From: Nigrospora sphaerica
Taxonomy: Eukaryota; Ascomycota; Sordariomycetes; Amphisphaeriales; Apiosporaceae
Direction: 5' to 3'
DNA: 64,000 nucleotides
Assembly: GCA_018287875.1 (NCBI GenBank)
Contig: JAGVVL010000002.1
Coordinates: 6,014,001 to 6,078,000, forward strand
Positions 21,836-32,040 of this stretch are shown here, piece by piece. Made by a program: the position numbers and the translations under genes. How positions within the stretch are numbered: position 1 is the first letter of the stretch; every line of letters begins with the position of its first letter. The notes beneath the pieces are model-generated. The model worked only from the letters and a program-made list of their open reading frames with translations, was not told where the DNA came from and made no database searches.

Positions 21836-23491
21836 GGTGACGGTGGCGGTAAGGGTGATGATGGTATTAATGGCACGGGGTTGGACGTGATGATGTGTAT
21901 AAATGGGATCGTCGGGTTGCAAAACGGTTTCTATCCCAACAATGTTTAGGGTGGTCGGTTTTGCTGCCTTGATGGGAATGGCATCTCCTGAGGCAGACAG
22001 TCTGTTCCATCTTATATACAAGCCAGGCCTTCTCTATGCATATTGAACAACGCTACCCTGCAGTGAGGCCGTTGGTTCGGCATGTCGTTCTGCCTTGATT
22101 ACGGAATGCTTTTTTGGGTATAGGGTGTGGCCCGGTTCTGACGAATGCGTTGCTTTCCGGGATAGGTGGAGAGCCTCGGAATGGGCGAAAAAGCTTGGCC
22201 AGAGTTGGGGCTTAGCATTGCCTAATCCGGGGCGGCTTTGTCTCTTTACAGAGTATGTGACTCAAAGCCCCGTTGTTAATGGGCTATACTCATTATGAAT
22301 CATGTAGTCGGCGCAGCCAACCAAAGACGGTGCGTCGGCAAGCGAGGTACCTTTGGTATTTTCCCGAGCTCCCAGGGGATCGAATCCCCACGGCTTTTGT
22401 CTCGCGGCCACGAGCAGCCCTTGTTCGGCGGTCAAGTCCGTCCCGCCTGCCATGGTGATGACGCAGGCGCGCCGCCGAGGCGAGACGGTGAAGAAGAGAC
22501 ACGGTCCCAGCCGGGTTTTGGCGATGCCCCATGCCGGATTCTATTACCTCGCTGGCGAGGTGTGGGTGATGTGATGCGGCGGGCGGTGGGAATTGGCCCG
22601 GCTTACTTAACCTACTTCATTGGATGACTCCCTTATCGTAGGCACCCGCGAAACACCAACAAGGCCGCAGCTGACCCCGTCGCCTGACCCTTGTTTGCTG
22701 AGGCCACTCTGCGAATCATCGCGGCTTGAGGACCGTCACCGATGTTTGCTCGCTGCCTGCATTATGCGGGTGATGATGCTGGAGCGGGTGGCCCATCCCC
22801 ATATCCATTAGGACTGGGTTGCATCCAGTCTGGTAGCAAGCAGCATGAAGTTGTTGGCTAGCGCGGCGAACACGGCGGGAAGGTGACAACGGCACATCCA
22901 GCTCTTTCTTGCCCAGCAGGAATTTCAGACGAAGTCGGTTTGCCGTTTTTCCTCTCATGCCGTTGTTCATCTCACCCAGGCTACCCAACATCCAATCCTG
23001 GATTCCTCGTTCCCCTTTCGCCTCTGACGAACCTTCGCTTTTGAATCCCATCGAGGTCGGTGCTGGAGTCCATGTTGGTGCACACAAGGCTGTCTCCTGG
23101 GTCGTGAGATAGGCCAGCTCGTCGCATTCGACTGCCTTGTCGGCCGACTGACACAAAAGCGTGTCTGCCTTACGGCTTACATTGAGACCCTAATTACACC
23201 GCCAACGCCTCGGAGAAAATAAGCTAATCTGCTAGCCACGTTCCAGGAAATACAGGTACTCTCTAGGTAGAAAGATGCGCCACGGCGATACGAAGGCTAC
23301 GAGGCCGGCTGTTCCAGGCCCTGCATGTGTATGAGTGACTCCTCCAGCCTGTCAGATCTTTCACCATGGGATACGCACCACCGGTGACTTGCAAGCGAGT
23401 CCCGGTGTGTGTTGTTAGCTTTCTTACTGATGCTCGGCGGCATATACACTTTCGACCTGAACCCTTACGGTACTTCGGAGCCCGGTACGCT
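21836..23491. other. Spacer between the small gene and P450 no. 1
   Basis: Contains the small gene's upstream region and the P450 3' flank. Open frames (the longest is 146 codons at 22716-23156, minus) have no recognisable domain or splice-supported extension. A tRNA-like GGGGATCGAATCCCC stem-loop near 22375-22391 was examined and rejected. Confidence 0.5.
22012..22018 (-). promoter_or_regulatory. Possible TATA box of the small 123-aa gene
   Basis: TATATAA on the minus strand, 177-183 bp upstream of the ATG at 21835. Confidence 0.4.
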
Positions 23492-25454
23492 TTAAAAATC
23501 GCCTCCCGATGTTCTCTTGGAGACATATACCGGCCAAGTGCTCGGGACCATGGTGAAGTATGCCATCCAATGCCACTCTTTGGATGGATCCACCAACTTG
23601 ATGTTGAAGTCGCGGATGACCTGGGCGCCATCATTAGTATGAGGACATTGAAATATGCCGCGCTTGACTGGAGGTCCAGGAGAGATGACGGCGATTTGCC
23701 TTTGGGCGTTCGCTTTCTGTTGCATACTCACCGTAGAACAGACCTTGGACAGCTCCATACGGGCCACATGCTGGCCAGGACAGCCCATCCACCCGGCGCC
23801 GAACTTGATCAGGGTTAGCCTGGGTCTTCTCCGCCTCCGCACCGTGTGGTCTGCTCACCGGAATCCAGTTCTTGTCCAGCAACGCGGCGTCGTCGCCGAG
23901 CCACCGGTCGGGGTTCCATCGGTCTGCGTCCTCGCCCCAGAGCTCCGGAGAGTGGTGGAGGACCCTGAGCAGAGTCTCGTGTTAGCCTAGTTCCGAAACT
24001 GCCATCGTTACGAGCTACCGCAACGGTTCTGATCACATACCAGGGGTTGATCGACAGGGTGGTCCCTTCTGGAAATGTCTTGTCGCCGATGGTGATGCCG
24101 CCCTTAGGGGCAACACGCGGGAGTCCCACTGGGGGGGAGATCAGCCTGTAGCCCAACACGTTACGGCTGTGAGTTCGTGGGAACCTACTCGGTACAGGAG
24201 CGTGTATGCGCAACGCCTCCTTGATGCACGCCTGAAGGTACGGCAGAGCCTGGGCATCGATGAGTGAGATGACGGCGCTCTGGCATCGGCCCTGCTGCCG
24301 GGCCTCGTCGATTTCAGCGCGGGCCCGCTGCCACGTTTCGGGGTGGCGTGCCATGTGGTAGAAAAACGACTGTAGAGCACACGACGTCGTGTCGGCACCG
24401 GCGCCCACGTTTGCCGTCGTCTGGGCCTCGACGTTGCGGTACGTGGTGCGGTTCGGGTGCTGCTCCAGGTAACGCAGCCAATGGGCCGCCATGTCGAAGC
24501 GAGCGTCGGGGTTCTTCTGCCGGTCCCGCAGTGCCGCTACGGCGGTTTCCATGAGCATAGAACCCGGCGAGAGGTTCAGGTACGTCACGAGGGGGTTGCC
24601 CAGCAGTTTCTGCGCCCAGGGGAATTGCGAGATAGGTGTACCAATCACCTCCAGCGCCAGGTTGTTGGCGATGGCGTTGTCGATGTCCTCGCCTTTCTCG
24701 ATGAAGCCAAAGGGCCGCGAGAACAAAACCTCGCCCACCACGTCGAACGCTGTGTAGCTGATGAACTTGTCAAGCTCCATCGGCTCGCCGGACGCGGCAT
24801 ACCGCGCCATCCATTGGCAGAGCTTGGAGATGAGGGGCGTGATGGCTTCCTCGTATTTGACCACATTTGACTGCGCGTACGCCGACGCGAAAGTCTTGGA
24901 TCTCTCGATCTTGGCCTTGGGGTTACGGGTCGACATAGGCGTCTGGTACCGCCAGTCCGGGATGGCGGATATGCCATAGAAGGTGCCCTGGAAGAGGCCG
25001 GGCCCGTCAGCACAAGCGGTCCCGGGGCTGGGGAAAGGAACAACCAATGCGAGCCTATCAATGGCACATGGTGATCTGCTACCTTTGTCATGGGCTGAAG
25101 AAGGATCTTCCTCACAGCGTCCGGGTGCGTTACGCTGACCTCGTTGGGAGCCAGGCGGACGAAGTGGCCGTGTTTCCGGTGCAGACGGCTGAGTTGCACA
25201 TTTTGGCCGCCGTCGATAATGAGCTTCACGTACCACAGACGAGTGACGGACGCCCAGAAGGGTCCAGGAATGCCACTCAGTGGCGAAAAGTAGCGTCTCC
25301 AGCTGAGGGTGGTCACCAGCAGTACCAGGACTGCCGTGGCAATACTAGACGGCCTCAGCAGCTCAGCAAGAAAGGGCGCCTGCTTGGGCCACTGCTGGCC
25401 TAGGTCCTTGAGGACTCGCAACCCCTGGGCCATAGAATGGACGATTGATCCCAT
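23492..25454 (-). CDS. Cytochrome P450 monooxygenase no. 1 (pisatin-demethylase-like group)
   Basis: Heme-thiolate monooxygenase, ER-anchored by an N-terminal helix (AVLVLLVTTLSW, near 40-50); substrate unknown. Exons (complement): 25454..25083, 24987..24189, 24128..24041, 23964..23859, 23803..23732, 23620..23492; predicted 521 aa with all phases consistent. The proline hinge is LSGIPGPF. The I-helix oxygen-binding motif is GAGADTTS (about 320), the K-helix ExxR is EALR (about 381), and WNPDRW is the PERF-like segment. The heme loop FGAGWMGCPGQ starts at 456, with the axial Cys at about 463. The order of blocks (NPMST-like PMSTRNPKAKIERSKTF, then YTAFDVVGEVLFSRPFGF) resembles pisatin demethylase-like fungal P450s. 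Intron 2 (60 nt) is stop-free. It is divergent from the membrane protein gene at 27096. Confidence 0.9.
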
Positions 25455-27095
25455 CTTGGCGGCTAGATGAGGGCGAGGGCCGGATCACGTTTCGGATGCA
25501 AATGACATTGTCTACAAAAAGAGGCAGCAACAGCGACGGAAACCATTCGAGATACAAGAAATTACCCCCAGCCATCGTTTTACGGCCTCGCCGTAGAGGA
25601 CCCGAGCAACTTGGCCATTCGGTCCAGCGACCGTCGTGTTTCGTCGATGATGCAACCAACACATTCGTGGGGGAGCCACGTCCGTGACGGCCCACACTCG
25701 GAGAGGGGATCCGGCGGGGGCCCGACTGTATGCCGGGGTCTTTGAGAAAAGGGATATCGGGGAACATGCCTATCTGGACCAGGCAACTCCGGTTGTGGAA
25801 TACGTTTCCGGGCTCCTGGCCATCATCGGCTTGGAAGCCAAGCAAGATCTTTCCCGGCCTAGGCCGTCGTCTTCTACGTCCTATGCGCGCAAGAACTCTT
25901 GAGGGTGCGGCTCACACGCGGGATTGGCAAGGCATCTCGTGCCGTCCTCGGTCTCCCGTGGCATTGGAGCAGCCAGCGTCATGTTGCAACGCCCGCGGCG
26001 AATGTTGCGTGCTGGTTGATCTCGGTGAGCGGTTCTAATGTGTACTCGTGGCGCAGGCACCCGGGGAGGGGTAGCAAGGTTACAGGCCGGATAGATGCGG
26101 CCATTGGGTCCCCATCCCGCCATCGAATCTCGTCTGTTGCTCACGGTACTCGCTCACTGGCCTGGCGACAACCCCGGAGCGCCAAGACATCTCCGCCTTC
26201 GTCGAGCCCTACCAACTGCTGCACGCAGGGGTCCCGTTTTTGCGCCATTTCGAAAGGGATCCTGTTCAGCTTATACCGCATCGAGAGGTGCCTGCATGTC
26301 GGCCCCATACCCGGGCAGTCGATCCTGGGAATCTACTGCAGGGGCGTGAAGAGTTACGCCAAGGAAACGCAGAACCAGCAGACAAGCTAGTAAGTCTGTA
26401 CTTAACCTTACGATCAACTCTGAGTGAGGGAACAAACGTAACTTTGCTTACCAAAAGTATACGACTGTCAATAGCACAGAATAGAAAACTGGTGGTGATT
26501 TTAGAATATCTTGAGGGCAGTATTGACACCAATCCGGGCTCCTAACTCCCTCATCTCTCACCGCAGGCGAAACAACGTTTCCCAACGATTGTGGACTCGA
26601 GTGCGACGCTGCCTCTGTTTACCCGGCGTCACCCAGGCTTACATTTACCCCGGCCTACAGCTCCCCTGGCTTCTCGACCTGGTCTGACCCCTGCCGAGGG
26701 GCGAGTGGTGGGTAGGAGTGCGGGTGAGGCCGTGGGCAGAGTGACATGCTTGGCGGCAGGCATTTTAGCCAAGGCGGCTGGCAGGGCCGGCTTGAGAGCG
26801 TGGCAGGGCAAAGCAGGTTCGGGCTCGCTCAATATCGAGTGCCTGGCTATAGGAGGGCGAAGCATGGCACCCCGGTGTATGGGGGCACCGGGATGCCGTG
26901 ACGATGGATTGAGCCGGTATGTCGGATGCCGATCAATTCTACTTGGCCACGAACTAAAGCCGACACCCCAAATATGAGCGTCGTCCGCGTCTCCCGGAGG
27001 AGGCATCGTATCCCGCGGTATTTCGAGAGGCTGTTCAGAAGCCCGGTTTCTTTCGCCTGCATGATACAGCTGGCGACGATCGTCACGCGACTCCC
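25455..27095. other. Divergent spacer, P450 no. 1 / membrane protein gene
   Basis: 1.6 kb holding both promoters. No coherent gene model; open frames are short and overlap on both strands. No clear TATA or repeat recognised. Confidence 0.55.
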
Positions 27096-28567
27096 ATGGC
27101 CGTCGTCTTCCCCCTCGAGAAACCCCGGCAGGTGGCCCTGGTGACGGCGCCGGCCGTCTTGAGCGTGCTCTCCATCGTTGCCGTGGTCCTGAGGGTCATC
27201 GCTCGCCGCACGGCAAACCGGGCGCTCGACTGGAGCGACTACACCATCATCGTGGCTTGTGTGAGCGCAGCGTCTTTGATACCAGCTCGCCTCGTCCCGG
27301 TCGGCGAAAGGTGGGAAAAGGGGAGCGAGATATACTGACCTGGATGCCAGGTGCTTTCGGTGACCTTCTCAGGCGTCATCATGTCAGGTTCGTTTCGCTA
27401 CTTTCCCTTTTCAACCCACGGTTCAGGGGGCGGTCACCCTGCACGAGAGCCCGGAGCAAAACTAACCCGCGGCTCCGCAGAGGGCATCGTAGGCGGCGGC
27501 GGGTGGCACGTCGCCGAAATCACCGAACGCTTCGGCCCTGCGCCCATCGTTCTCTTTCTCAAGGTGAGTCGGCCTACCGGACCCGAATGAGGGGAAAGGG
27601 GGATAGTGTAGAAAAAAGAAAAGAGGGAGGGGGGCTTGATCGGTCGCCTCGCCGACGGCCTCCCGAACACACCGAGCCGGGCGCAGTCTTCTGACACCGG
27701 GGGTCCCACTCGTTCCGAACCCCGCGCAGATCTCGGTCGGGGTGCAGATCCTGTGGACGCTCAGCCTGGGGCTGTGCAAGATCTCGATCCTGCTGCTCTA
27801 CTGCCGCATCTTCGCGCTACCGGCGTTCCGGTGGTGCTGCTACGGGACGGGCGGGCTCGTCGCGGCCTGGTCGCTGGCGACGGTGCTCGCCGCCCTGCTC
27901 ATCTGCCGGCCCGTCGCCGCCCTCTGGGCCCCGGCGCGCGCCGCACCCCCGGGCGGCGGCGGCGGCAGCTGCGGCCACCACGTGCTCTCGTACACGATCA
28001 CGGGCGCCGTCAACGTCGCCACCGACGTTGTCGTCCTGCTCCTGCCGCTTCCCTACCTCGTCCGCCTCGAGATGGCCGCCTACAAGAAGGTTGTGCTGCT
28101 CGCCACCTTTACCCTCGGCATCTTGTAAGTTGGGGGGAGGAAGAGCGCGGACCCCTCCCCGGGGGGCGATCCCCCGGGCCGTGTGTGCTCGTGTACTGAC
28201 AGCTCCGGGGGGGGGGGAGGGTCTCCTCCCCTTCCTCCCGCGCAGCGTCTGCGTCATCAGTGCCCTACGGCTCCGCGCCATCCGCGCCATCGACTTCGAG
28301 GACATTACGTACAGCGTGGCGCCGGCGCAGGTGTGGTCGGCCCTGGAGCCGGCGCTCGCCATCACGCTGGCGTGCGTGCCGCTGTTGCGACCGCTGTTGG
28401 GGGGCCGGCACAGCGCGACGGGCACGGCCCTCGGGATGGGTGGCGGCGGCGGCCGGCCCAAGAGCCGCCGCGGCCTGGCGACGTCACCGTCGGGGCCGAA
28501 AGAGGCGGGGCCGGCGGAAAAGACGGGCCCGACGCGCAAGCTTTTCCCACGGCCGCCGCCGCCCGAG

Positions 28568-28612
<45 letters not shown>

Positions 28613-28795
28613 ACCGGGTCCGAGTACCGCCTGCGGCCCTACGGCGCCCGCCGCAACGTCGCCATCTCGACGCACAGCATCGAGATCTCGACCCACCTCG
28701 CCACCGAGCCGCTGGGCCGCCGTGCCGACGAGGCGGCGGTCGGCGGCGGCGGCATCGGTGTCCGGCGCGAGTGGGATATCACCAGTGAGAATTAA
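27096..28795 (+). CDS. Seven-helix integral membrane protein, fungal rhodopsin-fold / PTH11-like
   Basis: Predicted 409-aa polytopic membrane protein of the large fungal family (SAT4/PTH11-like rhodopsin domain); ligand and signalling role unknown. Exons: 27096..27260, 27351..27387, 27481..27563, 27730..28124, 28246..28795; phases agree. Helix 1 is VLSIVAVVLRVIA, followed by LDWSDYTIIVAC. The family hallmarks are LCKISILLLYCRIF, a loop CRPVAALW with a later Cys, GAVNVATDVVVLLLPLPYL, then TLGIFVCVISALRLRAI. There is no N-terminal CFEM domain. The C-tail is Gly/Pro-rich with 15 consecutive Asp. Intron 2 uses the weak donor GTTCGT, so that exon (37 nt) is the least certain part. It is very GC-rich at third positions, like the next gene. 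Its stop is only 98 bp from the stop of convergent P450 no. 2. Confidence 0.8.
28568..28612 (+). repeat. (GAC)15 trinucleotide repeat coding poly-Asp
   Basis: Fifteen uninterrupted GAC codons in the cytoplasmic tail region of the membrane protein. Perfect purity of codon use indicates recent slippage. Confidence 0.9.
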
Positions 28796-28893
28796 AGAAG
28801 GGGGTGGCTATACAAAATTCATTTGCGCAACGCCCTTCCGCTCATCATCGCACCGTGACCCGTTTCCCGTTTCCCCTCCGGTATCTTCCGTTT

Positions 28894-30790
28894 TTACTGC
28901 GGGCCCTCCAAGGGGGGGGCCTCGGTGATTCTAGTCCACATTTCCGACTGTGACCACAAAGTCGTCGACGTTTCATTCCACGCCCGCCCGGGGTAGATGA
29001 TCTGAAAATCGAAAGCGCGGAGCAGCTACGACGGACCCGCGTCAGCCTTTTTCGCCCTGCCGGGTCGTTTTGCCAGGGGAGGGGAAGCCACTCACTTCAA
29101 AGTAGACCTTGTTGAGCTCGATGAGGGCCAGGGTGCGGCCGGCGCACATCCAGCGGCCGTGGCCGAAGGCGAGGTCGATGACGCGCCAGCGCTCGGCGCG
29201 GCGCTCTTGGGCGTCGTCGTCCTCGTCGCCCCGGGGGAGGAGGCGCTCCGGGCGGAAGACCTCGGCGTCGGGCCCGAAGACGGCCTCGCTGCGCATCATG
29301 GCCGGGCCGTTGTGGCCCACGGCGGTGCCGGCGGGCAGGCGCAGGCCGCACAGCACCTCGTCGTGCGCCAGCTTCTTGTAGAAGCCGTAGACGGCCGGCG
29401 GGCGCATGCGGAGGCCCTCGTAGATGGTGGCCTGTGTGCGCGTGTGGCGCGATACCGCCGTAAGCCCCTCATAATTCGCTTTTCCCGCTCCTTTCCCCGG
29501 GGCCCGAGCGGGTGGGTTTTTCCTTTTTGCTTACCTGCAAATAGGGGAGGTTCTTGGCCTCTTCGTTGGTGATGGGGGACGAGACGCGCCCGGCGGCGAC
29601 GGCGGCCCGCATCTCCTCGCGCAGACGCTGGTACACGCGCGGCGTCGTCATGATGTACAGCATCGTGGTCCGGATGACGGTGGCCGTGGTGTCGGAGCCC
29701 GCCGTGATCTGGATCAACGACTCGGTGACGGCCTCCTTTTCCGTCATGCCGTGGCGCATGAAACCGCCCTGAGGCCGAAGCCGCACGGGTAAGCAAGAAG
29801 GCCCCGTCTCGTTACGGGCGGAAAGGGGAAGAGGGGGGAAAGCCTTACAGTCATGTCTTCGCCCCCCTTGTCGCCGCTGGCATATCGCCGGTGAATGATG
29901 TCGGCGGCAATGCTGAAGGGATTCCTGTCAGCCGCTTCCTCTGGTAAAAGGGGTAAAAAGGGGGCCGCGGGTGGTCGGGGCGGAAAATCTCACCCCAGCA
30001 GCTTCCCGAACCCCGTCTTGTCGGAGCGCTGCGGCGCGAAGAGGGCGCGCGTCAGCGGAAAGACGAAGAGGTTGCGCAGGGCCGGGAGTTCGGCGACCGT
30101 GGCGACGAGGGGGATGAAGAACTCGATGGAGGCCGTGTACCGGTACTCGTCGTCCTTGCCGTCGAGGAAGCCCCAGGCGCGGCCGTAGGCGGTCTCGGCG
30201 ATGACGTCGAGCGTGAAGTAGCGGAGCACGTGGGCGAGGTCGAGGGGACGCGGGCGGGCGCCGTCGCCGTCGTCGTCGTCGGCGTCGCCGGCGCCGGCGC
30301 CGGCGGCGGGCGCGAGGTGGCGGGCGCGCAGGCGGTCGACGAGGCGGGCGACGAGGCGGTCGACGGCGGGCTCGAGGCGGACGCCGGCGCGGCCGGCGTA
30401 GGCGGCGGCGACCTTGGCCTTGAGGCGGTCGTGGGCGGCGGGCTCGAGGGCGGAAAAGGTCGTGTCCTGGTCGGGGTCGAGCTTGGCGCCGTAGTACCAC
30501 GTGTCGCGCGCGTGCGCCGCCCGCGCCCCGTTGACGCGCCGGAACGCGCCGGCGTCGCTCACGAGCACCTGCCGCGGCCCCACGCGCACCACGGGCCCGT
30601 ACCGCCGCCCCAGCGCCTCGTAGGCCTCGCTGCGCCGCCGCACCAGCTGCGCCACCGCCCACGCGTACGAGAAGGTCGCTACCGCCGGCCCCGGCACGTG
30701 CCGGAGCCGCCACCACGCCGCCACGCTCGACGCCACGTACCACGCGACGAGGGCGACGAGGGCCAGGCCCAGCGGCGCCGGGAGCGCCAT
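28894..30790 (-). CDS. Cytochrome P450 monooxygenase no. 2
   Basis: Second heme-thiolate monooxygenase, predicted 524 aa, membrane-anchored by LGLALVALVAWYVASSVAAW at the N-terminus. Exons (complement): 30790..29994, 29924..29849, 29768..29535, 29431..29096, 29025..28894; all phases agree. The hinge is RHVPGP. The I-helix AGSDTT lies at about 314, ExxR is EGLR (374-377), FRPERLLP is the PERF segment, and the heme loop FGHGRWMCAGR lies near 453-463. The last exon restores the conserved LLRAFDFQIIYPG strand region. A low-complexity Ala/Gly/Asp insert (around 170-190) and an Asp/Glu insert before the heme loop look like GC-driven expansions. The acceptor of exon 2 follows a short polypyrimidine stretch and a second AG, so it is less certain. 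Substrate unknown; the block order fits benzoate-hydroxylase/pisatin-demethylase-like P450s. Confidence 0.88.
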
Positions 30791-32040
30791 GGTGGGCGAG
30801 CCGCGGCAACCGGGAGCAGGGGAAGAGGCCGAAGGGCTACCGCCAAGGTGTTTCGAGTCGGTCGGGTCGTATTCGCTCCGCGCGTGTCGGGGGCTTGCTG
30901 GCGGCGCTCCGGGGGACCGGGCGGCAGGCTGCGTTACCTATCTATGGTCCAGACCGAGGAGGACGGGGACGTGGCATGACGCCGGGAAATGAAGGGGCGG
31001 GAAGAGATGCCCGTATTTACACTGCCGGCCAAGATCAGCGACACTGCCCCCCTCTCGGAAATGAAACGCCCGTGTTCCCCGATCTCCTACATCATCAGAT
31101 GCCGGCTCTATCTTGTGTTCCGTACTGCCGTGGCCGGCATCCATGACGCTGGCCGCCTTGCCAGTGGCCGGTCGTGCCGTTCTGCTGTGGTACCGGAAGC
31201 ACATACGGGTGTGAGCCGGAGACCAGTCTGACCGTAACTGGCTCGCACAGCCGCCGAGTTCTGCACCTGCAGCCGCGGCCTGCAATGTGAGGATACGACG
31301 AACCACTCATATTGCCCACCACCCTCACGTTGCCCCTCTTGCTTGCATGCTTAAGCTTGGTGACACCGTTCACCACCGCCCCGGCCCCCGCCCCTGTTGG
31401 AGCCACGTCCCCTCAGAAACGAGCTTCCCGCATCGCATGAGGGCGCTTGGAAACCGGCGCCTCCCCGCGCCGGTACGCTGTACAAGTATGACGCGGCCCC
31501 AGAACACCAGTTCGCCGAGTACTTACCTACCCCGTGCCGATCGGGAGAGGCACTCCGTTACCACCCCACTGGGGGAGCAGAAGAAAAAAAAGAGGGGCGG
31601 GGGAAGGGGAGTCGACCGTGACACGCAGTACCATGAATCAATAAACAACTGCAATCAACGTATCGAATATTTACTTGCCAGCCTCGCGTAATCAAATATC
31701 CAATCAATAATCCATCAACCGTTAAAACAACAAACATGTCGGGAAAACGCCCTTCGTGAGGCCCGAGCCCCACGCTGTCCCCCCTCACCCGCAACAGTCC
31801 CCTTTTTATCGAGCACTCGAAATACACAGGCAGACCGGGATTACGCTGTGAACCCTTCGTTTCGCAATACTCCGTCCCGATGCTCTCGTGCGACTTTTGG
31901 AGGGGGTCGTCCGTCAGCCCGTGCCAAGGGCCGCGCCGGCCCCCGCTTGGTGTATTATATTATCAATGCCAGTACACGACTGGTGGCGAGTCTAAAGTGT
32001 TGGATATGTGCAACGTGAAAACGAACATGGAAGGAGCCAT
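30791..32040. other. Spacer, P450 no. 2 promoter to chsV 3' end
   Basis: 1.25 kb. The left part is the P450 upstream region, the right part the chsV 3' flank. One TACTCCGT element at 31868-31875. No gene recognised. Confidence 0.55.

Noticed and set aside
22360..22400. tRNA-like T-arm GGGGATCGAATCCCC
   Set aside because: T-loop lacks the TTC start, and no matching acceptor, D or anticodon arms were found on either strand.
22716..23156. 146-codon minus-strand open frame between the small gene and P450 no. 1
   Set aside because: No recognisable domain, His/Met-rich odd composition, no promoter or splice support.
23492..30790. Full secondary-metabolite cluster around the two P450s
   Set aside because: No PKS, NRPS, terpene cyclase, DMATS or pathway regulator lies in or beside the block within this window.
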